DNA from: Colwellia sp. PAMC 20917
Lineage (GTDB): Bacteria; Pseudomonadota; Gammaproteobacteria; Enterobacterales; Alteromonadaceae
Length of the DNA stretch: 64,000 bases
Assembly (NCBI RefSeq): GCF_001767295.1
Contig: NZ_CP014944.1
Span: forward strand, 3,472,001-3,536,000
Reading direction: 5' to 3'
The notes below the pieces were generated by a model that saw only the letters and a program-made list of their open reading frames with translations, was not told where the DNA came from and made no database searches. Numbering within the stretch: the first letter of the stretch is position 1; every line of letters begins with the position of its first letter. Below are positions 8,092-16,748 of this stretch, piece by piece. The position numbers and the translations under genes are program-made.

Positions 8092-9582
8092 GCATTTGGT
8101 ACATTATTTTCTTTAGGTTTATATTTTATTGTCATGATCGGTATAGGTTTATATGCCTTTAAAAAATCGACCAGTGACGCAGCAGGTTATATGCTAGGAG
8201 GGCGTAACCTTAGTCCTTCAGTGACGGCTCTTTCCGCTGGGGCTTCTGACATGAGTGGTTGGATGCTAATGGGCATACCAGGTGCTATGTATGTGACAGG
8301 TTTAAGCAGTATTTGGATCGCCGTAGGTTTAGTGATAGGTGCTTATTTTAATTATTTAATTGTTGCGCCTCGTTTGAGGACTTATACCGAAGTAGCAAAT
8401 GATTCGATAACTTTACCTGATTTCTTTGAAAACCGTTTTAATGACAAGCGCCATTTGCTACGCGTAGTTTCATCAATTGTTATTATTGTCTTTTTCACGC
8501 TTTATACTTCATCAGGTATCGTTGCTGGTGGTAAATTGTTTGAAAGCTCTTTCGGATTAAATTATGAAGTTGGGCTTTATGTTACCGCAGGTGTTGTTGT
8601 ACTTTATACTATGTTTGGTGGTTTTTTAGCCGTAAGCTTAACCGATTTTGTGCAAGGGTGTATTATGTTCGTAGCACTTGTGCTGGTACCTTTTGTGGTC
8701 ATAAGCGACATTGGTGGCGTACAAGCAATGAATGATGTAATTCATTCTATTGATGCTGAAAAGTTTAATATGTTTAACGGTGTTAGCGCGCTGGCGATTA
8801 TTTCAGCGATGGCTTGGGGCTTAGGTTATTTTGGCCAGCCACATATCATCGTGCGCTTTATGGCAATCCGGTCAGTTAAAGATTTACCTGCTGCTCGTCG
8901 TATTGGTATGACTTGGATGATAGTTTCTATTTGTGGTGCTATGGCAACTGGTTTTGCTGGTATTGCTTATGTGGCGAAAACGGGAACAGAATTAACTGAT
9001 CCAGAAACTATTTTTGTTTTATTTTCTCAGGTTTTATTTCACCCTCTCATTTCTGGCTTTTTATTAGCCGCTATTTTAGCTGCAATAATGAGCACCATTT
9101 CTTCTCAATTATTAGTGACATCAAGCTCATTAACCGGTGACTTTTATCAAGCGTTTCTAAATAAAGACGCTACTGATAAACAGCTTGTTTTTGTTGGCCG
9201 TTTATCTGTACTTCTAGTTGCTATTGTTGCGATATCTTTAGCTTATGACCGAAATAGCTCTATTTTAAGTTTGGTTAGTAATGCTTGGGCAGGATTTGGC
9301 GCCGCATTTGGACCACTAGTTATCTTAAGTCTCTACTGGAAAAAAATGAATAAACAAGGCGCTTTAGCAGGAATGTTAACGGGCGCTATAACCGTTCTTA
9401 TTTGGATTTATGCCCCGATAACTGTCGGTGGTGAACTATTGAGTTCAGTGATGTATGAAATAGTTCCTGGCTTTATACTTTCAACAATAGCGATTGTTGT
9501 GGTGAGTAACTTTACCGCGGCACCTGATGAATCTGTTGAAAAAATGTTTGATGAGATGATAGAGCAGCACAATATCGATTAA
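8089..9582 (+). CDS. putP: Sodium/proline symporter PutP
   Basis: A solute:sodium symporter with about 13 membrane segments, 498 residues from the start chosen here. The early segment SAGASDMSGWMLMGIPGAMY is the signature of PutP sodium and proline binding. I chose the TTG at 8089 because GGAGG lies 6 bp upstream and the translation MAFGTLFSLGLYFIVMIGIG is the usual PutP N-terminus. The frame stays open back to an ATG at 7936, but that adds 51 unrelated hydrophobic residues and has no ribosome-binding site. It imports proline as a nutrient or osmolyte. No putA is nearby. Confidence 0.93.
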   Translation: MAFGTLFSLGLYFIVMIGIGLYAFKKSTSDAAGYMLGGRNLSPSVTALSAGASDMSGWMLMGIPGAMYVTGLSSIWIAVGLVIGAYFNYLIVAPRLRTYTEVANDSITLPDFFENRFNDKRHLLRVVSSIVIIVFFTLYTSSGIVAGGKLFESSFGLNYEVGLYVTAGVVVLYTMFGGFLAVSLTDFVQGCIMFVALVLVPFVVISDIGGVQAMNDVIHSIDAEKFNMFNGVSALAIISAMAWGLGYFGQPHIIVRFMAIRSVKDLPAARRIGMTWMIVSICGAMATGFAGIAYVAKTGTELTDPETIFVLFSQVLFHPLISGFLLAAILAAIMSTISSQLLVTSSSLTGDFYQAFLNKDATDKQLVFVGRLSVLLVAIVAISLAYDRNSSILSLVSNAWAGFGAAFGPLVILSLYWKKMNKQGALAGMLTGAITVLIWIYAPITVGGELLSSVMYEIVPGFILSTIAIVVVSNFTAAPDESVEKMFDEMIEQHNID

Positions 9583-9605
9583 TGGTATTGTAAACTCGCT
9601 CAAAT

Positions 9606-9640
9606 AAAGCCCGTTATTGATGTTCAATAACGGGCTTTTT
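9606..9640 (+). terminator. Terminator of putP
   Basis: A perfect 15-bp stem (AAAGCCCGTTATTGA and its complement) with a TGT loop, ending in a T-run. Confidence 0.93.
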
Positions 9641-9682
9641 ATGTTCAGGATGAACGGTCATGATTTTTGTTCCTGACAAATT

Positions 9683-9710
9683 ATAAGTACCTCCATCCAT
9701 GGAGGCAATA
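9683..9710. repeat. Small hairpin in the putP downstream spacer
   Basis: CCTCCAT-CC-ATGGAGG forms a 7-bp palindrome. It lies between the putP terminator and the tandem array. No gene is seen in this stretch. Confidence 0.5.
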
Positions 9711-9765
9711 GCGTGGTGCCAAGGATGGCAATGAACGTATATATTATTTTAATCTCTATTTTATT

Positions 9766-10243
9766 GAGGTCAGTACTAGATACTGAAACGAGTTCAGCAT
9801 GACGATTTTGGTATCTGTGGTTTGAATTGAGATCAGTACTAGATACTGAAACGAGTTCAGCATGACGATTTTGGTATCTGTGGTTTGAACTGAGGTCAGT
9901 ACTAGATACTGAAACGCGTTCAGCATGACGACTATGGTATCTGTTGCTTTAATTGAGGTCAGTACTAGATACTGAAACGAGTTCAGCATGACGACTTTAG
10001 CTTCTGTTGTTTGGGAGGTGAGTACTAGATACTGAAACGAGTTCAGCATGACGACTTTGGCTTCTGTTGTTTGGGAGGCGAGTACTAGATACTGAAACGA
10101 GTTCAGTATGACGACTTTAGCTTCTGTTGTTTGGGAGGTGAGTGCTAGATACTGAAACTGGTTCAGCATGACGACTATGGCTTCTGTGGTTTGAGAGGTG
10201 TGTACTCGATACTGAAACTAGTTCAGCATTGGAATTTTGGTAT
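9766..10243. repeat. Eight tandem 60/63-bp repeats, each with a short hairpin
   Basis: Eight units start near 9772, 9835, 9898, 9961, 10021, 10081, 10141 and 10201. The first three steps are 63 bp and the rest 60 bp. Each unit has a core AGTACTAGATACTGAAAC then GAGTTCAGCATGACG. Within it ATACTGAA and TTCAGCAT pair around a 5-nt loop; the unit at 10081 has TTCAGTAT, a perfect complement. Unit lengths are multiples of three, so the minus strand stays open for 137 codons with an ATG in every unit, but there is no ribosome-binding site. I read it as a non-coding repeat array, not a gene. It lies between two convergent transcription units. Confidence 0.85.
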
Positions 10244-10297
10244 TAAGATGATGGTTTTAGTGCAAAAGGAATTGAGCTTTGATAAGAGGGGATTAAG

Positions 10298-10332
10298 AAC
10301 TTCGTCGCCATGGTTTCATGTGCGACGAAGTT
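10298..10332 (-). terminator. Probable end hairpin of the Bat/sigma operon
   Basis: An 11-bp stem AACTTCGTCGC / GCGACGAAGTT with a 13-nt loop, just downstream of the DUF3379 stop. The T-tract is weak. Confidence 0.55.
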
Positions 10333-10357
10333 AACAGTAAAATATTTTTTTTATGGC

Positions 10358-11071
10358 TTAAATAGACCAACTAATATTTTTATCGATGGCTGTTTGCCAC
10401 TGTGTCAGCGATTCACTTTTGTCAGCAACCACAATAATATTACTGTTTTTAAAGTGTTGGGATTTTCCTATTAATTTATCTGTTGAAAAATCAGCGGTAA
10501 ATTCAAGCTCTTCATTATTTGGAACAATAAAAACAGTGACCATGCTTGTTGCACCTTGAAAAACTAAGTGCAGGCTTTTCATGCCATCAAACCGGCAATA
10601 ATTAGCAAACATTAATTTGCCTATACTATCTGTAAAACTGCCATTAAACGTCGCCATTTTATCGTTAAGAGAGGCTAAGCTAACATTTGCAGTTGAAGTG
10701 TTAGAAAAATGTCCTTCTTCATGGGCAATATGAGCTATCGCATAATCCCCTAGGTTGTTATAGGCATTAGAAAACTGCATAAAATTAATCGTTAAACCCA
10801 TCACAAAGGCAACAGACGCAGCTAAAGCTAAACGAACACGACTTTTACGTTTTTGTTGCTGATGACTGGCCATGGTTTGACGTAAAATAAGTTTATCGCT
10901 TAAGCCTGCAGGTACTTCAACATTTAACGCTTGAAAGAGTTTACTGTCTAAACTTTCAAGTTCTTGTGTAAAATTTTGCTTGGCAGGATCACTATGAATT
11001 GCAGCAAGCATATCTTCATCACGTGTATTTGGATCTGCATAAATACGACGTCTAAATTGCAAATCATCCAT
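10358..11071 (-). CDS. DUF3379 membrane protein, putative anti-sigma factor
   Basis: A 237-residue protein with a cytoplasmic N-terminal part (residues 1-80), one membrane segment (about residues 82-100, LALAASVAFVMGLTINFMQF) and an extracytoplasmic C-terminal part. The N-terminus matches DUF3379 proteins that partner ECF sigma factors. Its start overlaps the end of the sigma gene by 8 bp, so the two are translationally coupled. By topology and position it should hold the sigma factor at the membrane. No typical zinc-binding HxxxCxxC motif is visible, so the anti-sigma role is inferred. Confidence 0.75.
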   Translation of the reverse strand: MDDLQFRRRIYADPNTRDEDMLAAIHSDPAKQNFTQELESLDSKLFQALNVEVPAGLSDKLILRQTMASHQQQKRKSRVRLALAASVAFVMGLTINFMQFSNAYNNLGDYAIAHIAHEEGHFSNTSTANVSLASLNDKMATFNGSFTDSIGKLMFANYCRFDGMKSLHLVFQGATSMVTVFIVPNNEELEFTADFSTDKLIGKSQHFKNSNIIVVADKSESLTQWQTAIDKNISWSI

Positions 11072-11603
11072 TGTACTGACCTCTAACTTTGGGAGTATTA
11101 TCTAAAGCTTCTTTTAATTGATTACGCGCTCTAAACAACCTTGTCATCACGGTATTCTTATTTAAATCGAGCTGTTTAGCTATTTCTTCACCTGAAAAAC
11201 CACCAATAATTTGTAATACTAATGGCTCACGGTATTCTTCTGGCATTTGTGCTATTTTTTCACGTAGCCAATAGTTTTCAATTTCTTGTTCGCTACTTGT
11301 TGATTTAGTATCGGTAATAGTGGCTTCTTCATATTCACTCATATCAAATCGTTTACGTTCGAAACGACGAGCATTTTCTCGTCGTAAAATTGTGATCAGC
11401 CATGACTTAGCCGCTTTTTCATCTTTTAATGAATCTAAAGCTCGCCATGCCCGTAAAAATGTCTCTTGCACTAAGTCTTCAGCCACATGTTTGTCGTGAC
11501 ATAGCCAATAAGCATAACGGAATAAATCGCCATGCAAAGCTTTAACGAGTGCTTCATATCTAACTTGTTTTGTTGCCATGTTGTAAGAGACCTGAGCTGA
11601 CAT
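11064..11603 (-). CDS. ECF-type RNA polymerase sigma factor
   Basis: A 179-residue group-4 sigma factor. Region 2 is present (LFRYAYWLCHDKHVAEDLVQ, then ETFLRAWRAL; about residues 27-60). Region 4 contains the helix-turn-helix EEIAKQLDLNKNTVMTRLFR (about residues 143-162). It lies 34 bp after batD on the same strand with no terminator between, so it probably belongs to the Bat operon. The start could also be the ATG at 11579. The regulon is unknown; autoregulation of the whole operon is plausible but no promoter motif was recognised. Confidence 0.88.
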   Translation of the reverse strand: MSAQVSYNMATKQVRYEALVKALHGDLFRYAYWLCHDKHVAEDLVQETFLRAWRALDSLKDEKAAKSWLITILRRENARRFERKRFDMSEYEEATITDTKSTSSEQEIENYWLREKIAQMPEEYREPLVLQIIGGFSGEEIAKQLDLNKNTVMTRLFRARNQLKEALDNTPKVRGQYNG

Positions 11604-11637
11604 TATTTTATTTCGCTTTTAAAAATATATTTCATTT

Positions 11638-13326
11638 TTATCTTGGATTCAGAGTTATAACCTTAGCTTCATTTGCTTTTAATCCTTGCTTATTAATAGC
11701 TTGAATTAAGCTTGTTAAGGCGTTTCCTTGCCAAGTTTTTTGCTCTTTCCCATAATAGCATTGTTGTAACAACTCAATTTCGTCCTGAAATTTATTATCA
11801 TTAATCTCGATTAACGCATCATCAAGTGTTGCAGTTATTTTGTTACCTGCTTTTGCTTGTAAGGTATTTATCCATGGCGATATTAAAGCGAGCACTTCTA
11901 AGCCCTGATTTTTTTTACAGGCGGCTAATAAAGATAAGTAAGGATTATTATTTCTATTATCAATCTTCGTTGTTTTTACTGCCAATGGTCTAGAGCGTTT
12001 TGCACTGATAAACCACGCTAAAGCAGTAAGTAGCCATAAGGTTAAAAATAGCCATTGCAGCCAGGATGCCTGAGTAATAACAATTGTTTCTGTTGGAATA
12101 AGTGCTTTGTTTTGCTGATTTTTCATGACAGCTGGAGCTGCGTTAAGCTCGCTATTAGGTAAAACTGTAATTTTTTGAGCAGCAATTGTAGCGACTTGAT
12201 AACGGTTAGTGACGGTGTTCCACCAAGGAACACTTATCTCCGGTAGTTGATATTCGCCAGGCTTACTGGCAACAATGGCAAAATTTCTAACTTTTTGGCT
12301 AACCAAGTGGCCACTGCTCATGCCTGTATGTAATTGAGCTTGGTCTGGATAGACTTTCAGGCCTTTGGGCACCGTCATCTCTAAAAGTGGCAATTGTTCT
12401 TCGGATAAACCTGCTGCGGTTAAGGTAATGATGCGCGTAATAGGCTCACCTACTTTGAACGTTGCTACATCAGGTTGCCAGTCTTGATGAATAGCGAGTA
12501 AATTACTCGGTAACCATGTGCCTTGAAATGTTTCAGGGATAGGACGAACAAATAGTTGAATTTCATCGCCAATGACACTAACAGGTTTAGTTTCTGAAAA
12601 GCTAAACATGTTATTTCTTCGCGTTGATGGCACTAAGATTTCGCCAGAGAATAGCGGTGACTTTAACGTAAATTCACCGCTATTTTTAGGACTTATTGCA
12701 TAGGTTCTTTCAATAACTCGATAGCGACGGCCATTAATAATAGTATCTTCTTCTTTATCTTTTCCAATTTGAGTAATGCTGGCGCTTTCTAACGTTGGTT
12801 CGCTTAAACTGCCACGCTTTAATTCTGCAGCAAAGTGTAGCTTTACTGTTAAGGTTAATTGTTGTTGAACATAGACTTCTTTGGTCGATATTTCAGTGGT
12901 AATAAAGATGTCTTGTTGTTTGTCAGCAAGCGGATGATTTTCAGCTAATATCTGTACTTTTATGGCTTGAGAGTTTATGCCTGCAATGGTGAAAGGAGGA
13001 ATAATATAATCACCTGCTGATTTACCTATTAGCAAAGTACTCCAGGTTGTTGTTTGTGTCGTTTTAAAATTAACCATACTAGTTTGCGAACTCACCGATG
13101 TTCTACCAACGACAAAGTCTTTTAATAACGCGGAGGTATTTAAAGCGTTGGTGTCGACATCGTCATCTATGGTGATTTTTAAAATAAAAGACTCATTAAC
13201 CACGATAGGATTTTTATCAATAGTTGCACTAATCTGAGTTGCCGCAAACGCATTAGGGGTAAAAAGCGTATTACTGAGCAAAATAGTTAGTAGGGCTATT
13301 ATTGTTTGGGTCATTATTTTTACCAT
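11638..13326 (-). CDS. batD: BatD oxygen-tolerance family protein
   Basis: A 562-residue protein with a signal peptide (about residues 1-28), beta-rich periplasmic domains of the BatD/DUF11-like type and one membrane segment near residues 425-445 (LQWLFLTLWLLTALAWFISA). A cytoplasmic tail of about 110 residues follows. It starts 7 bp inside the end of the preceding vWA/TPR gene. BatD proteins accompany MoxR and vWA proteins and were named for aerotolerance in Bacteroides. The molecular role is not settled; an envelope-stress assembly is likely. Confidence 0.87.
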   Translation of the reverse strand: MVKIMTQTIIALLTILLSNTLFTPNAFAATQISATIDKNPIVVNESFILKITIDDDVDTNALNTSALLKDFVVGRTSVSSQTSMVNFKTTQTTTWSTLLIGKSAGDYIIPPFTIAGINSQAIKVQILAENHPLADKQQDIFITTEISTKEVYVQQQLTLTVKLHFAAELKRGSLSEPTLESASITQIGKDKEEDTIINGRRYRVIERTYAISPKNSGEFTLKSPLFSGEILVPSTRRNNMFSFSETKPVSVIGDEIQLFVRPIPETFQGTWLPSNLLAIHQDWQPDVATFKVGEPITRIITLTAAGLSEEQLPLLEMTVPKGLKVYPDQAQLHTGMSSGHLVSQKVRNFAIVASKPGEYQLPEISVPWWNTVTNRYQVATIAAQKITVLPNSELNAAPAVMKNQQNKALIPTETIVITQASWLQWLFLTLWLLTALAWFISAKRSRPLAVKTTKIDNRNNNPYLSLLAACKKNQGLEVLALISPWINTLQAKAGNKITATLDDALIEINDNKFQDEIELLQQCYYGKEQKTWQGNALTSLIQAINKQGLKANEAKVITLNPR

Positions 13327-15242
13327 TGTTTTTTTCCTTTTGCGCGACTACTTCGACTATTACGGCGCTTTTGATATTCGAGCTGCATTTTGTTTCTCAG
13401 TAACATATAGGGATCATCAGTTACTTTGTTGAGTAATTGTTGGTGTTTTTGTTCGGTCTCTTCTGCTAATTGTTCGGCGGCACGAAGCTGAGCAGGTGTT
13501 TGCTCGGGTTGGCTTGGGTCGTCTTCTTTACCTTCCTCTTCTTTAGCTTGCCTTTCTTGCTCGGCTTTATCTTTTTGTTCTTGCTGAGACTTTTCTTGTT
13601 CGGTCTGCTCTTTGTCAGTTGCTTCTTTTTGATCATCTTGTTGCTCAGATTCACTTGGCTGAGCTTGATCTTCACTGTCTTTCTGCTCTTGATCTTTCCC
13701 CTGATTTTCTTGCTTGTTTTGTTCTTGCTGGTCTTGCTGTTCTTGATTTTTGTCGTTGTTTTCTTCGTTGTTCTGTTCTTGGTTTTCTTGTTGCTGCTCT
13801 TGTTGTTTTTTTAACTCTTCAAGGTAAGCTTTATTGGCCTTTGCATCTTGATGCTGCGGATCTTTTAGTAACGCTTGTTCATACGCTTTAATTGCTTCAT
13901 CAATACGTTTTAATTGCGCTAGAGAATTACCTTGGTTATACAGAGCTTCCGCAGTGTCTTGGCGTTGAAATGCCTTTAATGCTTGCTCGTAATTTCCTGA
14001 GCGATAATAAGAGCTCCCCTGCCAAGATGAATTCTCAAAACTAGTTGCTGCTTGCTCAAAAGCTTCACTGTTGAACTGTTGTTGTCCTTGTTGGTCTTTG
14101 GTTTGCCATAAATTTTTCCAAAAACTATCAGTTACCTGTTTATCTGGGACTGATTCTTTTGTTAGCACTGAATTGGGTTTTATAGTGCTTGGTAATGTTG
14201 TGCTTTGCGCATAGCTTTTATCAACGGGTGTCATTAATAATATTAACGGCACTATCGCTAATAAACGGCCTCGACGAAAGTAGGGTAATAACAAGGCTAA
14301 GACAAAAAATAATAGATAGGGACCGGCTTCTTGCCATTGATCACCCGTATTTGAAGATTCTTTTTGTTGTTGATCTTCAACATCACTGGGTCGTCGAAGT
14401 AATGCTTCAATATCACTATTATTGTTAGCAAGTGTTGCATAATAACCACTGCCTCTTTTTGCTGCGCCTTTTAAGGCTGATATTGATAATTTAGGGACGA
14501 TAATAGAACCATTATTATCTTTCATCAGTTCACCATTATTAAGCTTTATTGGCGCTCCAGTTGTTGTGCCTATGCCTAAAATATTCAATCGATGATTATT
14601 GCTTCTACTCCAATCGGTGATGTCTTGTATATCATAATTATCGATACCATCAGTAAACCAATATATATCACCTTTGCTATGACCAGCATTAACCAGCATA
14701 TCGTGAGCGAGCGTTAGCGCAGCTAGAGGGTTACTGCCAAGTTCTGGCATTAGCTCAGGGGACAAAGATGGTAATAACAATTTAATGTTATTAATGTCGT
14801 CTGTTAGAGGGCTAATCGTAAAAGCATCACCGGCATAGGCGATTAAGCCTATTTCACCTTCATTTAATTGTTCGAGTAAATCAATCGCTTTGTATCGCGA
14901 TCTTGTTAATCGATTAGGCGCAATATCAGTAGCATACATAGAATACGACATGTCCATGATCAACACCGACCCGCGTGCTATTTGATAAACGGGTTGTGGC
15001 AGTTTTTTCCACGTAGGTCCGGCTAAAGCAACAATTGCTAATAAACCTATGATAAAAGGGAAAGTAAGCGACAACTTCTGCTGACTGTCTTGCTTATCAA
15101 CCAAGACGCTTGCTAAATGTTTTGGAAGTAATTGTTGCCAGCCAGATTGGCTCAACCGGTATTTTTTGAGGAGTTTTAACGCAAAAAATAAGGCGATGAT
15201 AGCTAATAACCACCAAGGACGAATAAAGTGAAAGTCAGCCAT
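13320..15242 (-). CDS. Fused BatB/BatC: vWA domain, TPR repeats and Gln/Glu/Lys-rich tail
   Basis: A 640-residue protein. Two N-terminal membrane segments lead into a vWA domain with an intact MIDAS (LIMDMSYSMYATD, Asp97; threonine and aspartate in WFTDGIDN). Further membrane segments lie near residues 308-345. Then come TPR units (about residues 400-475) with ALYNQGNSLAQLKRIDEAIK, and a low-complexity tail (about residues 475-590) of Gln, Glu, Lys and Asp. In Bacteroides BatB and BatC are separate proteins; here they are one. It lies one base after batA. The open frames opposite the tail are by-products of its composition. Confidence 0.88.
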   Translation of the reverse strand: MADFHFIRPWWLLAIIALFFALKLLKKYRLSQSGWQQLLPKHLASVLVDKQDSQQKLSLTFPFIIGLLAIVALAGPTWKKLPQPVYQIARGSVLIMDMSYSMYATDIAPNRLTRSRYKAIDLLEQLNEGEIGLIAYAGDAFTISPLTDDINNIKLLLPSLSPELMPELGSNPLAALTLAHDMLVNAGHSKGDIYWFTDGIDNYDIQDITDWSRSNNHRLNILGIGTTTGAPIKLNNGELMKDNNGSIIVPKLSISALKGAAKRGSGYYATLANNNSDIEALLRRPSDVEDQQQKESSNTGDQWQEAGPYLLFFVLALLLPYFRRGRLLAIVPLILLMTPVDKSYAQSTTLPSTIKPNSVLTKESVPDKQVTDSFWKNLWQTKDQQGQQQFNSEAFEQAATSFENSSWQGSSYYRSGNYEQALKAFQRQDTAEALYNQGNSLAQLKRIDEAIKAYEQALLKDPQHQDAKANKAYLEELKKQQEQQQENQEQNNEENNDKNQEQQDQQEQNKQENQGKDQEQKDSEDQAQPSESEQQDDQKEATDKEQTEQEKSQQEQKDKAEQERQAKEEEGKEDDPSQPEQTPAQLRAAEQLAEETEQKHQQLLNKVTDDPYMLLRNKMQLEYQKRRNSRSSRAKGKKQW

Positions 15243-15243
15243 T

Positions 15244-16242
15244 TTAATTATTCGCTCCTTTTAATGTGATAGTGGGTAGGTTCACCCAAACTAGATAAAA
15301 AAATGATAATAATAATGCTATAGATAATGGCCAATAAAATAATGCTGTAAGTGGACGCATTTGTTGTTGGTCTTGCTCTATCGGTTCTAGCGCATCGAGT
15401 AATTGATATATCTCACTCATATCTTTACTGTCACGGGCACGAAAATAATAACCACCCGTTTCGCTAGCCAATTGTTGCAATGACTCTTCATCTAATTCGC
15501 TAGATGGGTTAATGCGACGTTTGCCAAAAATTGAATCTTGAATCATTACATCAGCGCCAATGCCTACTGAATAAATGGTAATGTTTTTTGCAACTGCGAG
15601 TTCTAATGCTTGTTCTGGGGTTATTTTACCCGCCGTATTTTGACCATCGGTTAACAGTAATAACACACGATTTGATTGTTTTTTTGCATCAAAGCGTTTT
15701 ACTGCCAAGGCAATAGCATCTCCAATTGCGGTTTGTTTACCGACTAAACCTAATACGGCTTCATCAAGCATCTGCTGCACTGTTTTTCTATCAAAGGTCA
15801 TTGGTGTTTGCATATAGGCATCATCACCAAAGAGAATAAGACCTAAACGATCACCGGTGCGACGTTCAATGAACTCGCCTAATAATACTTTTAACATATC
15901 TAGGCGGTTAACGGTGCTGCCATTTATTTGCATGTCTTCAACTTGCATACTGCCAGACAGATCTACAGCTATCATCATTTCGCGCCCTTCGGTGGGTACA
16001 TTTACTGCTTCACCGAGCCATTGCGGCTGACTGGCAGATAGAACAATTAAGCTCCAAATCAGTAAAAACAAAATACGTGGCGACTTTTTAGTTTTAGCTG
16101 AAAAACCTTGACTAGAGGTATTTTGAATTAATATAGGCATCTTTAATGCTGCCGCTTGGTTTTGATTCTTTGCTGGCAATAGATACATTAATAAGGGTAT
16201 TGGCAGCGCTAACAATACCCAAGGTAGTAGTAGATTAATCAT
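15244..16242 (-). CDS. batA: BatA-type von Willebrand factor A membrane protein
   Basis: A 332-residue protein with membrane segments at about residues 5-22 and 57-72, then a vWA domain and a final membrane segment near residues 305-322. The MIDAS is complete: Asp94 in VDLSGSMQ, Thr in MQTPMTF, and LLLTDGQNTAG. The ATG overlaps the upstream DUF4381 stop by 4 bp. It should bind metal-dependent protein ligands at the periplasmic face and work with the MoxR ATPase. Confidence 0.9.
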   Translation of the reverse strand: MINLLLPWVLLALPIPLLMYLLPAKNQNQAAALKMPILIQNTSSQGFSAKTKKSPRILFLLIWSLIVLSASQPQWLGEAVNVPTEGREMMIAVDLSGSMQVEDMQINGSTVNRLDMLKVLLGEFIERRTGDRLGLILFGDDAYMQTPMTFDRKTVQQMLDEAVLGLVGKQTAIGDAIALAVKRFDAKKQSNRVLLLLTDGQNTAGKITPEQALELAVAKNITIYSVGIGADVMIQDSIFGKRRINPSSELDEESLQQLASETGGYYFRARDSKDMSEIYQLLDALEPIEQDQQQMRPLTALFYWPLSIALLLSFFYLVWVNLPTITLKGANN

Positions 16243-16748
16243 GATTGTTTCTCATGTTTTGTTACCGAATTTTGCTTTTGTAACTGCGGTGGAAGCGCTT
16301 GACTGAGCCAAAGATGAGCGGCTTCCTTCAACGTTTCACTTCCTGAGTTTTTAGTGAGTTGATATTTATGACTAAATTGCTGTTCAGATAAGGTTAAAAA
16401 TCTTTCTTGATGCTTAATTGCTAAGGTGTTTTTGAAAAAATCTTTTAATTGCTCTCCATGTAACGAGGCAATTTCCTTTCGTGGAAAGTACTGAAATGCA
16501 GCCCATTTTAATAAAGTGATTATTTCGTCATTATTATCGGTGCTTTGAAGTTTTGATAATGCTAATTTTTTAGCATGAGATAATTTTCGGCTTCTTTGCC
16601 ATTTTACAATAACGAAAACGAGCGCTATTAATATAGACGCAAGTAAGATCCACCAGCCATAAGCGAATGGGTAATTATGAACCTGCTCTGGTAAGTGAAT
16701 ATCTTTTAATTGAGCTAATTGCTCAGACGGTTGTTTCAACGCTTCCAT
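16239..16748 (-). CDS. DUF4381 membrane protein of the MoxR/Bat operon
   Basis: A 169-residue protein with one membrane segment (about residues 29-48, YGWWILLASILIALVFVIVK) and a cytoplasmic helical domain. The context and the N-terminus (LKDIHLPEQVHNYPFAYGWW) fit DUF4381, which is regularly found between DUF58 and BatA genes. It overlaps the DUF58 gene by 13 bp and batA by 4 bp, which shows tight translational coupling. Biochemical function unknown. Confidence 0.82.
   Translation of the reverse strand: MEALKQPSEQLAQLKDIHLPEQVHNYPFAYGWWILLASILIALVFVIVKWQRSRKLSHAKKLALSKLQSTDNNDEIITLLKWAAFQYFPRKEIASLHGEQLKDFFKNTLAIKHQERFLTLSEQQFSHKYQLTKNSGSETLKEAAHLWLSQALPPQLQKQNSVTKHEKQS

Noticed and set aside
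9756-10169. A 137-codon minus-strand frame of repeated MLNSFQYLVLTS-like units
   Set aside because: Every repeat supplies its own ATG, no ribosome-binding site precedes any of them, and the frame is open only because unit lengths are multiples of three. It fits a non-coding hairpin repeat better.
9766-10243. Possible CRISPR array
   Set aside because: The segments between the conserved cores are also conserved, not unique spacers, and no cas gene is present. The array at 23.15 kb has no spacers at all.
13470-13891. Plus-strand frames opposite the BatB/C tail, rich in Leu and Phe
   Set aside because: Antisense of Gln/Glu/Lys codons always yields such hydrophobic frames. There is no initiation signal.
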